Below, one piece after another: positions 37,042 through 48,652 of a stretch of DNA of 64,000 bases. The DNA comes from Phialocephala subalpina. Its lineage: Eukaryota > Ascomycota > Leotiomycetes > Helotiales > Mollisiaceae. How positions within the stretch are numbered: the stretch's first letter is position 1; the number at the start of each line of letters is the position of its first letter. The notes under the pieces were generated by a model that ran no database searches, was not told the DNA's origin, and saw nothing but the letters and a program-made list of their open reading frames with translations. The position numbers were made by a program, and so were the translations under genes. Location: NCBI GenBank assembly GCA_900073065.1, contig FJOG01000018.1, forward strand, positions 62,001 to 126,000, in the 5' to 3' direction.

Positions 37042-37760
37042 CTAGAAGAGGGCTTTTCTTGTGACCTGCCATCGATGCTCGTTAGTTCACAATTCTCTTG
37101 TAGATATGCTAGGAAACTTACAGCCCATGCGCCTGCGACCGTGGCGACGATTCCACCAGAGATCATCATAGGTCGAACTCCCCTGGTACTTTTGAAGATC
37201 ATCCCACTCAAGGCACCTGCCGCGATACTGTTCACAGAGTCGTGCTTCCCGCGCATGTGTCCGATAAAAGAATTGAAGCCATTGTAAACCATGGCGATGA
37301 CACCTGCAGAGTTGCCCAAGAACGGGCCTCGCCGTGTGACAGCATTGAGTACCGAGTTCAATCGTAGCTTCGGGGGTTGTCCATTCGATCGTCTTAATCC
37401 CTCCTGCAGTCCCCAAGCTCCTCCAACAGTTAATGCCGTCAGGTATGTGACTCCAGTTCCATAGCATAGATCATCCGACCAGCCTCGAGACGGTAACGCA
37501 GATTGTGATCCAGGGAGATCCGATAAAGCTGAATCTTCGAGGGAAAGGTAGTCGAGAGTTGACTGATTTAACCCAGCCAGAGGGTGCAATTGTGAAGGGT
37601 CTGCGAAGGACGGAGTGAGGAAGGAGGAGACATCCTGTGCTTCTTGCGGATCAAAAGGAGTTGGTTGAAAGGTGTCCGTGGGGGGATTGGACGAGGAAGA
37701 CGAAGCTGTTGAGTTTGACGACGTGGACTTGCGTCCTGTGAACTTATCCCAGATTGACAT
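37042..37760 (-). CDS. TIM23: Mitochondrial inner-membrane translocase subunit Tim23
   Basis: Channel-forming subunit of the TIM23 complex, which imports presequence proteins across the mitochondrial inner membrane. Exons 37122-37760 and 37042-37065 are joined over a 56-nt intron, giving 220 aa. The N-terminal 95 residues are hydrophilic and Ser/Pro-rich (the intermembrane-space part). The Tim17/22/23 domain follows, with glycine-rich membrane helices: YGTGVTYLTALTVGGAWGLQEG, then FLGNSAGVIAMVYNGFNSFIGHMRGKHD, SIAAGALSGMIFKSTRGVRP and ISGGIVATVAGAW. The tiny last exon encodes VTRKALF. Length and order match fungal Tim23. It is divergent from TRM732, so the two may share a promoter region. Confidence 0.92.
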
Positions 37761-38574
37761 GACGGGAGAATGGGAGGATTGAAGGTCGTGTCGGTAAGTG
37801 AATTCGAGGGCGCAAGTGATGTTTGTTCGCGTTCGATGATGGTCGAAAATATTTTAGGTCAGCCTCACGCTTCAACGATGTTCCGGAACTAGCCGTAAGC
37901 GTGCGGAGCGGGTGTGCATTTATCATGAGCTTGCCTCGCTAACTATTCTTCTCCTCGACGTACGTACCTTTTTTTACCCCAACATTTTTCGAAGGGTGTG
38001 CAGCAGAGTACTGGTCACAACTCTAGGTCGTCGAGCTCTAGCATCTGTTACTTCAGTACGCATTTTGAAAAGCGAAGCCATTACAGATGGTGGGTTTTCC
38101 TCGTCACCAACCTCAAAACTGACATGGAGGTGTACTTATCACATACTCAGGTTGCCGCTTATTAAGCTCTATCTTCGTAGCACTGAAAATTGCCAAGCGC
38201 CCATTCATCACCCAAGCATTGAGCACCAGAACCTCGACGAGAAACTTCGAAGGGACAGTTTGAGATCATCCAGCATTGAACATTTCAAAAGTAAATGCGC
38301 TCCCAGTCAGTATGAATTTCATCATATTTCAGTACAAGAATGTGCAATAACAGTGGGTACATTAGGGACGAAGACTTTTCGTATTGTGCAGAAAACCCTC
38401 TTTCTCACATCACAATCACATGTCTCCAGCCCTTCGGTACTACCTTCAATACACCTTCTAATGAATGTTGTGCTATAGGACCGATGTGATGCCAATGCCA
38501 GTGCTATTCTCAGCAGCATTGTATGTGTCACGTGGCCAACGATGATGCAAGAGTGTGGGCCTGCAGGCGATGCA
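37761..38574. promoter_or_regulatory. Shared upstream region of TIM23 and TRM732
   Basis: About 0.8 kb between divergent start codons, without a supported gene. It contains a CACGTGG core near 38530. Shared regulation is possible but not shown. Confidence 0.3.
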
Positions 38575-41500
38575 ATGGCATCTGTGAAGCAAGAACCACC
38601 GTTTGACGATCGTCAACTTGTTAAATGGATTGAGAACCAATCATTGGAAGAGCAAGAGCGGTAGGCTTGCTCACACATTTGCTAAGCACTCTGCTCATTC
38701 ATACATCAGCATCGCGACACAATGCTTGAAGCACCTCCTGGAGAAAGCAGCCCAACCTCGGCATGCTTCAGGCAATGCTTGTATCAAGCTCTGTTACTTC
38801 CTTGAACAGTGCCGAAGATCGAATTCTTCTAGCCTTCGAGACTTTGCATTTTGCAAAGATCCCTGCCTAGAGCTATTCAACTTCTACATCGAGTGGAATG
38901 AGAAAAACCAAAATCGATCAATGCGTCAGGTCCTCGAGCTAGTCTCGTCACTCGTTGCTCGAAATCCGGATGAGGCAACGGCATTAACTTTGAAAACAAC
39001 TATAGCCCAAAGAACGGTCGCGATCATAACACATCAGGCTGCACAGCCTCTTGTAAAACCTGCTTTCAAGTGTCTTGAGTATCTGGTTGGCAAAGGTACC
39101 ATTCCGGCAGACAATCTTATCGATATTTACGAGAGCAGAAAGGGGCTTAGGAACAGGGATATAGAGCTCAAGTCTCCAGAAACTAGAGAGAAATCTTGGG
39201 ATATGTTTGTCTCTGAAACTTTCGAGTGGATGGTTTTTCCGGATGTCTCTCCTGCTGCAGGCAAATTCCTTGTCACAATTTTCCGCGCTTTGAAGGATCA
39301 GAAGGCTTCCTACGAGGGCACCAAGGACTTCTATTCTGCTTCATGGCAACGCTGGATCAGCAATGGCCTGGACAAGAATCCAGACGCTTTGGAAAATGTC
39401 AAAAACCACCTCTTTCCTCCCCTTTTCAAGCTTGACCGAGCGGGGTCCATCGTCTTCCTAAAGGACTTGAATTCAAAGAGCCAGTCTCTTGAGGTTGCTA
39501 CTGAAGATGCAGGTGCTCATGCTCTGCTCCGGCTGTCTGCAATGGAAATGGGTAAAAAATCTGGACTAGTCGTGGAACCAGGTATGTACCTCAAACCTTC
39601 CGCAGGAATATTCATCTCTTGAGTGCGTCAGGCTTTTCCAACGCCATTTTGTTTAAGCATTGGCCATTATTTGGTCAATACTATTACATATTGGAACTTG
39701 AAAACGCTGACTTGCTCCCTAACTTGGAATAATTGTGCTGATATATTTAGCCACCCTCGAGTATCTAAACACAGCCAAGAAGGCATCCACCGCTGTTACT
39801 CTAGCAGAGGGTACCCTAATGCCGCTGGTATTGCATGCTTCTGATACTGTTCGTTCACTTGCTTTTTCGGTACTGGTATCATCTCTATCTTCGACTCGCC
39901 CCTTTAGCCGCGTGGCTATTGACATTTTTAAATCATGCATGGATGTTCTTTACTCAAACCCGGATCCGAAATTCCGCAATGAGGTATTGAGCAACACAAA
40001 ACATATGATTGAGAGATTGAGAGGAGCTACTTCCTTGATGTCTCGAGAAGTTGAAAATCTCTCGTATCGTCCTCGAGAGGATGAAAAGCTGGACGAGTCC
40101 CTAAATCAGAAGCAAGTTAATCTTCAAGAAGAAGTTGTAACATTGCTTCAAGACCACCAAGACTTTATTGCCTGGTACTTGCAGTTCTTGCTAGGGGAGT
40201 TCATACCCACTGCATCATATCAACGCCATATCATGGCACTGAAAGCAACAATATTACTCCTTCATTCTGGGATAGACAATAGCATGAGCCAGCCAGTCCG
40301 CAACTTAGGGAATGCTACATCGTGGCCCTTCACTATTCATTTCTTCACACCAGGGGTTATCAGACTTCTCATGGATCTACTACTAGACCCATTTGAGGAT
40401 GTCAGAAGTACTGCTGCGGACATACTAAGACTCGCTTCCCCAGCAAGCTTCGAAGTAAACATTACAAATCAATGCCTCATGCCGGCCAACGATGTACTGG
40501 AAGCTGAAGAGCCCGCAAGATCAACTGCTACGATGATTGATAAAATTGAAGGTGCTGATAGAGTCGACATTGGCCATCCTAGCGGGAAAGATTTTGTTAG
40601 CGAGAAGAATCACCCCGAAAGCGACAACAAGAGGTCACTTGGTGTTCTTACAGACTTCATTGAGAACGCCAAAGCAGTCTCGACACAGACTGGTCGCGCA
40701 GACTACGCAGACGGCTTAGCTTGTTCTTTTGAACTTTTGTATAGGCTGCAGCCTTCCGCGGACGCACGAACTAATATAGTCTCTCAATTGATAGATGATT
40801 TGGAGAAAAAGATTCAAATTGCCGAGAACAATTTAGGACAAGCCGTGCTGGGAGCACCGATTCATGGGAACTTCGCTGCTTTGAGGTAAGTTCACGGGGG
40901 CGTCCCAAACGGTACTAGCCATCTTGCCTACGACTGCTAACATTTCCAGACTTATTTGGGACTCTTCAGCTTTTGTGTGCGATAACTCAGATCAACAGAC
41001 AGCAAGCAATTGGACTCGCTCTAGCTTGGACAGCCTGCAATCACGTATCACAATCGCTTGCATTCGCACTTGGGGAGCTGTTAAGAAGATACTGTGCAAC
41101 GATTCGCCAGAAGGCCATCTTCTAGAAGATCTCGAGGACGTTGACGTCGTTGATACCAAAAACATCCTGAGCTACAGCTTTAGAGCCATTCACGAATCAA
41201 GGTATGTCCTAGACAGTCTCTCTGCCTCACAGGCTACGCGCTTGAGTTCGCTAACCCCTCCAGCAATCTCCTTCGATCACTCGTTGCGAAGAGAAAGTTA
41301 TCTGGACCCGACGGCTCGGCACTCCTGCCCCTCGATCTTTTCCAATACATAGGTGACTTGACCTTCGACCAGCTCTCCAATCTCAGGCATAGAGGTGCCT
41401 TCTCCACCGTGTCTTTGACGTTTGCTACTTGCTGCGCACTCACACAATATAAGGCTCGAGAGACTTCCATGGCTTCTCAAACTTCTGGAGCTACGAAGTT

Positions 41501-44125
41501 GCAGGAGTGGTACGAGGTATGTAAGCGACCGTTGTAAATTCGATCTTTACTTACTTCGGCGCAGAAAGCTTTGCAGTGTGTCCAAGAACAGGCATCAACC
41601 ACACGTCGATCGGCAGGTATCCCGGCAATGCTCACATCCATTATGGGAGCTAGATCGGAAGAGGTCCCTTTTGCTAACACTATGAATGACTTGATGAATA
41701 TTGCGTGGGAGGACATCGCCGTTACCGAGTCAGAAGCAACGAATATACCCCAAGTGCACGCATTGAATAGTTTGAGAGAGGCGTTCAAGAGCTCTTCGAT
41801 TGGTGCTCTATGCGAGCCGTACATTGGAGATAGCTTGAGATTAACCGTCCACTGTCTACGATCTGAGGTGTAAGATTGCCTCAATGATTGGCATTGGTTA
41901 GGTCGCTGACATTTGTATAGCTGGGCGATCAGAAATTGCGGCCTCCTCCTGTTCCGAAGCTTGACCGACCTTCTTCTTGGTACAAGCGTTGGCAAGGCAG
42001 AAATTGACAATGGATGGGACGGGAAGTCTACGAAGATTCAGTATGAGCGCTACCCTGAGCTTGGAACAACTTTGGAGGAATTGTTGGCTTTCCCACAAGA
42101 TCCCAATGAAAAGTACCAGCCTGAGATCGTCCTTCCCGCGTTGGACATTATTAGGCGTGCTGGGCCGCCAGATGGAGACTCCGAACGAATGTTCCAGCTT
42201 GTTGTCGAACATCTGAACTGCCCAATCTGGGACGTTAGGCAGATGGCAGCTAGGGCTCTCTGTGCCCTCACCATGGGTGATGATTTCAGAGACCGAATTA
42301 TCCGGGTCTTAGCCAATACTGAAGAGCGTGTCAACTTTCGTCACGGATGCCTGGTAGCTGCTAGATGCATCATCGACAGGGAAGCTTCCTTGAACCCAAT
42401 TGAGGTGGCCGACGCTTTCGAGGATATCGCCGCCATTTGGGAGGACCAGTGGATTTCTGAATGTTCTAACCAAGCTCGGTCTTTCATCCTCGCCGAACTT
42501 CTTCGAGTAAGGAGTGCCATGCTATCTGCTGCTTTGGCTGCTTCGAAAATCCCGGCTACCTTCGACAACTTTTCCGTGGAGGACATAAAGGCATATGCCA
42601 AACAGGCCCTGGACACTACTGAATGCCCCGAGCTATACCAGGCATTCATAGAACAGCTTCTTCTGCTCGCAGCACTTAATAAGATGCCATATACTCTCGC
42701 GTTCGCAGCTACTCAGCTTGATCCAGATTCTGCGTTGCAAATGCTTGACCATGTGTCGAAGCATTTTGGATCAGACATCGAGCTCACGAAGATTACTGAC
42801 ATGTATGCATTCATATATGAGCACCAAAATGACTCCGATGTACGAGCCGCTACATTGTCACACTTCTCCAACACGCTCGAGAGAAAGTACAATCAGAATA
42901 CCCCGAAGGATGAGGAACTTTCCAAGTCGGTCCTGAGGATCCGAGCATTTCCATCGCAACTAGAAGACAGCCCTACCTTACGAAATGCTCGGATAAACTT
43001 CAGTGGGTGGATCATGCTTTTCAAGCTTTTGAAGATCTCTAGAACAGACACCCGTACCAAGGATACCACTTCTGAGGAATTTAGGGAATGGGCAGAAATG
43101 CTGAAGGACTCTGGAGAAGCTCGGAAGGTGAGTACGCTACCCATCCAGAAAAGGAATCTTGATTGTTCCCCGCAGGCTGGGAGATTGAAAACGCTGCCTT
43201 GAAACATTGCTAACAATTTAAGCAGGACTTCGACACTCGCTTAGCTGGTGCCAAGGCAATGGAGTTTGTGTTCACCAACATCAAAGTGGAGAATACGAGA
43301 AATCCGGAGCTCTTGCCAATTCATCTTATTCTTTACGACACGCTGAACGACGATGACAGTGAAATCAGAGAAATTGGTGCGCGAATCGTCTCGCTGATGG
43401 CCAGACAGTCCCTTGTCGCATTGGCAGCAACCAGGTGGCTTACACAGGAACTTCTGCTGCCAATCTATGGAACATCACCGCTGTTCGTCTGGAACGTGGT
43501 ATGTCGGATGGCTGGAACGAAGACGAACATTTATAGGATTCCAAACTTCCGGCTCCTTTCCGTTAATACCCAACTGACTTCAGCCTTTGTACGAGACGCT
43601 GACCTTTTTGCTATTGAGAAGGACAATTTATACGTCGACGAAGTGAGAGAACTCGATCTTTGGACACGAATTTTCAATAAATTACCTAGGCAGAACGACA
43701 ACGACAATGAGGTGTCGCCCTGGCTCCGAGATTCCATCAATGCTCTTCTCGACTGGGCAACTGAAGGACTTGCACATGTGAATGCTTACAATGCGCACGA
43801 GATGAAGTTCTGCTGGGATTCGAACCCGTCTACGTTCGCGGTTTATGCTCGGATAATTTCGTGCTCACAGGCAGTCATTGAACACATGGGTTATATCAAG
43901 GTTGGCAGGATCGCTGCTTTGAAGCCCGCCTACTCGATTTGGAGCGAGAAGTACCTGAAGATCGTGGACTTGCTGCATCAATGGGAGAGTTTGGCCTTGA
44001 AGCAACGCACGCATGGTTCGCTTCTTAGGAGATTGTATGACCGGGACCCCGAAGACTCGTTTTTCCGCTCCCGATTGCTCGTTCAGCTTATCGCTCCTAT
44101 CGAACCCTCTCCAGATCGATACTGA
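38575..44125 (+). CDS. TRM732: TRM732/THADA homologue (tRNA 2'-O-methylation cofactor, DUF2428)
   Basis: Large HEAT-repeat-like cofactor. Yeast Trm732 works with the methyltransferase Trm7 to methylate Nm32 in the tRNA anticodon loop. Eight exons: 38575-38660, 38710-39581, 39751-40885, 40950-41201, 41264-41516, 41565-41869, 41921-43127 and 43226-44125. The coding length is 5,010 nt (1,669 aa), in frame throughout. The start MASVKQEPPFDDRQLVKW at 38575 is supported by a clean join to IATQCLKHLLEKA. The DUF2428 core is seen around STTRRSAGIPAMLTSIMGAR (about residue 880) and WAIRNCGLLLFRSLTDLLLG. Helical repeats follow (WDVRQMAARALCALT, ECSNQARSFILAELLRVRSA). The 169-nt interval 39582-39750 could hide a small extra exon, but the frame is correct without it. 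Confidence 0.93.
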
Positions 44126-44560
44126 TGACCAAAACATTACCAAGGGAAACGCGTCGCAATCACAGCTAAGACTAGGTGGCCAATACTGCACTTGTTCCAG
44201 TCTGTTCAGAGAGCGTCAAAGACTTCTTTAGAAAGCGCAAGGAACAGTCTGGATCTTTCAAGGTCAGTACAGATAGTGCTCTCCCCCCTTGTCTACATTG
44301 CTGACTTGGAACTAATATTTTGACCCCGCAGACTTGGTCTCGCTCACGCGATTTTCCTTTGCCCCACATCTCCTTCTTCATCTACAACTTCTGTGCCTCC
44401 ATTTTGCGCAGAGCCTTCGAGGTCAGCACTCATTAATGCGCGTTTTTCTTCCGAACCATTGAAACCAGGACTGACAGCTCAACAGCAAACCTTGACCCTA
44501 TTCCCAACATTCCCACGACAGCTCATTTACGAACCCAACAAAAGCGTTGCCACCGTCACC
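44126..44560. other. 3' flank of TRM732 and promoter of the next gene
   Basis: No supported gene. CT-rich runs suggest a leader for the following small gene. Confidence 0.5.
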
Positions 44561-44915
44561 ATGACTCCAGCAACCGCTGTATTTGTCATTATCCTCGTCG
44601 TTTTCATCACCTGGGCCCTTGCCATGTACCTTGGATTCGCGCACATTCAACGTTGGGTAAGAATTCTCCATTGTCTTTGACCATCTTCCCAACTCTGCGC
44701 TACGACCTTCCCATGTTGCTTGAACACGTAACTGATTTCTATCTTCAATACAGGCTTCCCATATGTACTCCTCTCGTGAATCTCGCCGCGAGGAGAAGCT
44801 ACGACTCGAGCGTCGCAAGAAAGCGGAGGGTGGCGGACTCGTCGTTACTTCCGAGGTATCTCTCACCACCGAGGGAGCGGATGGTACTGCTCCTACGGTC
44901 TCTGCTAGTGTTTGA
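44561..44915 (+). CDS. Small single-pass membrane protein, 85 aa
   Basis: Exon 1 (44561-44656) encodes MTPATAVFVIILVVFITWAL followed by AMYLGFAHIQRW, a single N-terminal membrane helix. A 97-nt intron leads to exon 2 (44754-44915), which encodes a highly charged segment (SRRE...KLRLERRKKAEGG) and a Thr/Ser-rich end (TAPTVSASV). The frame is exact. It resembles small conserved tail-like membrane proteins of fungi. Function unknown. Confidence 0.72.
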
Positions 44916-45796
44916 GTTATTATTTCACAAAGGACCTGCGGTTCTGCGGAGGATAAATACACATACGTAAGGCTTGCGTTCTGATGATATGGGTGGGGAA
45001 TTCAGAACGAATCATACGGTAGATGAATACAAAGCTTGATACATGAACATATGGTTCCACCCTTGCTTTCCGTGAATAATGCGTCCAATGTTCGACTTCA
45101 CATTTACGAAAACGTCATGGCTAATGCTTGAGGTGTAGGAAATCTCACTCATGCACGAAAGCCAATGCCAGCAAGCCATGGGACTTTGCTAAAAGCACTC
45201 GCACACGAATCAAAGCTCTAGTGACAGAGGTACCTGTACTGGTCCGCCAAATTCTAAAAGTCCAGCAAGCCTCAGGACTTTGGCCACAGCCCTCTTACCA
45301 GGAGCAAGGCTGAGCCAGATTTTACCTTGAAGGCATCAGATGGTAGCTATCAATTTCCTCAGATCTGAAAGTCCAGCAAAACTCGGGACTTTGGTGAAAG
45401 CATTGTCACGCAGATCAAAAGCTTTGGGGCGGTTGAACTTGGACAAAAGTCAACGACTCGTCTACCCCTGATCTCAAAGTTCAGCCAACCGTAGAAATTT
45501 AAGTTCGAAACTCGGTACTCCTTCACGATCGCAAGGCGTCAAAGCTCGACCATCACTGTAAGCTAAGGAAGTTCTCCACTCTATTTAGCATTTCCTGGAT
45601 TATTCACTTATTCGGCAAAGTACGGCACTTCACATCGGTACGGACATCAACCCTGGTCGCCGAGCCACCAGCGGCAGCTTGCGTTCGCTCTCAAGCTATC
45701 CAGCATCACAAACATTCTGCGCGTTGTTACCACTCCGAAAGCACCTCACATTCCGCGCCCTTCTGCTTCCGCCGGTCTTCAACGCGCGAACGAGAA
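44916..45796. other. Intergenic with a diverged repeat of hairpins
   Basis: No gene. It holds the hairpin repeats listed separately and an AT-poor, pyrimidine-rich promoter-like stretch before 45797. Confidence 0.5.
45257..45392. repeat. Two related stem-loops with identical 7-bp stems
   Basis: At 45257-45281 and 45368-45392 the sequence AAAGTCC, 11 nt, GGACTTT occurs. Both stems are perfect, and the loops are similar (AGCAAGCCTCA and AGCAAAACTCG). A third, weaker relative lies near 45160-45190 with the same CCAGCAAG...GGACTTTG core. They appear to be diverged tandem copies of a unit of roughly 100 bp. Confidence 0.7.
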
Positions 45797-46777
45797 ATGT
45801 ACTCCCTCTTGACCGCACTCCGCTATGTAGCAACCCTTGCAACTGCTTTCACCACCTCATACACCGCTCTCCCGAACGAACATTCACTAACGGTTACCTT
45901 TCCGACGCTCTCCGCCCCGCCCCGGTACACAGTCTTGTCTCCGTCTGAAAATATTACAGGCACACGGTTCCCGACGCCCCTCCCAATGTTCGTGATTACT
46001 GAAGTGGCCGAAATTGTCATCAGCACCAACGGCCAAGTCTTGGGCACTGAAATGCTCGCGCTGACCCCTCAACCTCCCCCTACAACATTTGCGACAGTCA
46101 CCGGCCTACCTCCTTCCACCACTGACACAAACTCCATGATCGCTAGCGATTCTGCCACTGCCACTGGCGCATCAATGTCTGCATCAAGTGCAACTTCCGA
46201 CGTCGATATTACAAACATAGACAAGCAAACAGGCGCATGCACGTCTTTCAATTGCTGGAGCGAAGGCGAACAACACGGATCGATTAGCATTGTTGTGATA
46301 TTGTCCCTTCTCAGTCTGGTCTTCCTCATCTTGTGGGCAATGCGCCAGAAGTCAAAGAGGAGGCGTCATGCAGCTTCGAATGTAACCTCCCAGTACGACA
46401 CGGATTCGGAAGACTTGAGCGAAGAAGACGTCAGGATATCCGGAGTCCCAGCATTGGCATCAACTGGGCTGATCAGTATTCCAACCGAACAAGTTCATCA
46501 GTATCCGAAGCACGAACAACCCCCAACACCAGACCCAAGAACATATCAGTACCTGGTACCCTACGAGCCAAACCCTCGCCCTCCATCTGGAACCAGTATT
46601 AGAGATTGGGCATACCCAGATTCAGTCACTGCTCTTGGTACGGACATTGGAGAACCGTCAGGTCCAAAAACTCGAAGACAAAGCACGATCGCGAGTTCAA
46701 AGACACCATCGGGGATAGGCGATAGGGTAGTTCAGTATAACGTTCCGGCAGTTGTGGGAGATTCAGGATCTGAATGA
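45797..46777 (+). CDS. Single-pass membrane protein, Thr/Ser-rich outside
   Basis: Single exon, 326 aa, ATG at 45797. An N-terminal signal-like segment (LLTALRYVATLATAFTTSYT) leads to a Thr/Pro-rich ectodomain with SATATGASMSASSATSD and a two-Cys loop (GACTSFNCWSEG). The membrane helix is SISIVVILSLLSLVFLILWAM, followed by a basic stop-transfer stretch (RQKSKRRRHAA). The cytosolic tail is acidic and Pro-rich, with DTDSEDLSEEDV. It has the general layout of fungal wall-stress-sensor-like or mucin-like surface proteins, but no specific family motif is seen. The next gene has a similar layout. Confidence 0.75.
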   Translation: MYSLLTALRYVATLATAFTTSYTALPNEHSLTVTFPTLSAPPRYTVLSPSENITGTRFPTPLPMFVITEVAEIVISTNGQVLGTEMLALTPQPPPTTFATVTGLPPSTTDTNSMIASDSATATGASMSASSATSDVDITNIDKQTGACTSFNCWSEGEQHGSISIVVILSLLSLVFLILWAMRQKSKRRRHAASNVTSQYDTDSEDLSEEDVRISGVPALASTGLISIPTEQVHQYPKHEQPPTPDPRTYQYLVPYEPNPRPPSGTSIRDWAYPDSVTALGTDIGEPSGPKTRRQSTIASSKTPSGIGDRVVQYNVPAVVGDSGSE

Positions 46778-47341
46778 GGCGTGCATAACATCATGGGCGA
46801 TTCGAAAATTGGTGTAGTATGCGATGTAGGATTCTGATTGTGCTCTGTGAGGGTACATGTATGGAGTAGAATGAATGTTTGAGAGGTCACTACCCCTTTT
46901 CTGCTTCCCGAACAAGAAAGTCTCGCTTAGTGATGATGCCAGCATGTCTTGGCAAGGGGTAGCGAGGCAAGAACATCCCCCCGCTCCTTCCCCTTCTCCC
47001 TTCTCCCTTCTCTTCAAACCTCTGTATTATTCTGACGATTGGAATTTTCGGATTATTGCTAGTATGATATGTGCCCCTTTCCTCCGCGAGCTATGGTTGC
47101 ACAGAGCATGACGAGGTCGCGGGTTAGCAATCAGCATACGTTTGTGATCCGAAGTCACGCTTCACTTGTTTGCGTAAAACTCTATGAAGTGTCATGGAGT
47201 CAGAACGACAAATTACTAAATAAAGCATGCTTTTTCCGTTTGTTATGTGCTTCATATGCCCGTATGCTTCCGGGAAAATCTAGCTATCATCTCGGTCTCG
47301 ATATCAAACTCTTTCTGAGTTTCATTTTGTCCAAGCCCGCT
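46778..47341. other. Intergenic between two single-pass membrane protein genes
   Basis: No supported gene. An in-frame ATG at 47264 could extend the next protein by 26 residues. Confidence 0.45.
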
Positions 47342-48091
47342 ATGCCGTTACCAAGGCAGTACCCAACTCATCTTGATCCAACTAGCATAGGAAAAGACGA
47401 TATTGTTCAGATCTGCAATGGCGGTGGGATGACATCTACGATCACAACTATAACCACAGTCTGGTCCGCCACCACCGGCCCCGCCCAAATTGCTGCATCC
47501 TTGTCACACACGTCAAGACATGATCGGAGAGCAATAATTGCATTGGCTATTCTCTTCACTTTGACACTAATTATATTCGTTGCGCTTGTTTTCTGCATAT
47601 GTCGGTGGTCCAGATCCAGGAAGTCAACCGTGGCCCAAGGACAGCAAGAAGTAGCGTACCAGAGGAGAAGGGATCAAATTAATCGGAGTGTTGCGAGCGA
47701 TGGTGATTCCACCGTCATCACTTATAGTGGAAGGAAGCATAGAAGGCGACATAGAAAATCTGGCAAAGGTTACAATGAAGCAATTGAGTCGGAAGGTGAC
47801 GCAGCTTCCTTCATCGCAAGCCAAAGCTATCCTCAATTTCCAGAACCAGCAGCATATTTTCCACCAGAACACGGCCACCATGTATCACAGGCTCCAGCTG
47901 TTCCACCTTACTTCAATACACCGATCCCTGGAGCAGCAGAGCGAGAAGTTGAGTTGATGAATGATGCATCGGAAGTTGGCAGTAGCACTCTGGAGGCAGC
48001 ACAAGCTGCACCTTCGAAGGCACCTGAAAGTCGAAGACGGCATTCAAAAGGTTCTGAAAGTCTGGCGAAAAGTAGATCGAAGAGGGTTTGA
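47342..48091 (+). CDS. Single-pass membrane protein, basic cytosolic side
   Basis: Single exon, 249 aa from the ATG at 47342 (MPLPRQYPTHLDPTSIG). A short Thr-rich N-terminus (TSTITTITTVWSATTG) precedes one membrane helix (RAIIALAILFTLTLIIFVAL followed by VFCIC). A strongly basic stretch (RWSRSRK, later RKHRRRHRKSGKG) and a disordered tail with Pro-rich repeats (YPQFPEPAAYFPPEHG) follow. Same orientation and general layout as the protein encoded at 45797, so it may be a distant paralogue. I prefer the ATG at 47342 because upstream residues look untranslated. Function unknown. Confidence 0.65.
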   Translation: MPLPRQYPTHLDPTSIGKDDIVQICNGGGMTSTITTITTVWSATTGPAQIAASLSHTSRHDRRAIIALAILFTLTLIIFVALVFCICRWSRSRKSTVAQGQQEVAYQRRRDQINRSVASDGDSTVITYSGRKHRRRHRKSGKGYNEAIESEGDAASFIASQSYPQFPEPAAYFPPEHGHHVSQAPAVPPYFNTPIPGAAEREVELMNDASEVGSSTLEAAQAAPSKAPESRRRHSKGSESLAKSRSKRV

Positions 48092-48652
48092 TACTTGCCT
48101 TTTCGGTCTCAAGTTCAAGGGCTAGAGAGACTCCTCCATTTTGAGAGTTGGGAACCCTTTGTAATGGTACATCTACATCAATTCTGAATTGCTTGTGGCA
48201 TGCATATACTTCGATACTACTTAAATTTTCAGTTGCTGAGAGCAACTGGAGCTTATCATGTATATGTGTCTCTGTATCTACAGGATGTCAATTTTCTGTA
48301 CTCTTTTGTTCCGCGTCTTCTTTAGAGACGCATTCAATCTCCCAGATACAGTTTCTGAGTCCTCACTGTCACGTTATCTATAGGGCGGGTTTATTCTGTT
48401 TTTTCTTAGCTCCAAAGTGACAGCGAAGAGATCTACCTGACGATCTTGCCAATGATGTTGCCAACGATCTTGCTTTTGTCGAGTTGGCATCTTGCACCTT
48501 TGACAACGCTCAGCAAGGTCTTCAAAGTATATGATCAAGAGACAACCCAGTGAGCCAAAAACCAAAAACAGAATCACTGGTACTGTAAGAGACTCTATGC
48601 ATGCCCTATAACAAAATGCACAAAGCTGATCTCTCAACGGGTGTTAGCAAAC
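48092..48652. other. Intergenic, no supported gene
   Basis: Short frames only. It marks the left border of the 2EXR cluster. Confidence 0.5.

Noticed and set aside
42050..42649. Minus-strand frames of about 100 aa
   Set aside because: Shadows inside TRM732 exon 7, which has continuous coding on the plus strand.
43816..43836. GATTCGAACCCG, resembling a tRNA T-loop
   Set aside because: Lies within TRM732 coding sequence (DSNPSTF) and has no cloverleaf around it.
45257..45392. CRISPR-like repeat arrangement
   Set aside because: Only two clear units, a eukaryotic genome and no equal-length spacers.
47069..47341. N-terminal extension of the second single-pass membrane protein
   Set aside because: Open by chance. 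The extension begins with a non-ATG codon and looks like an untranslated leader. The ATG at 47264 cannot be fully excluded.
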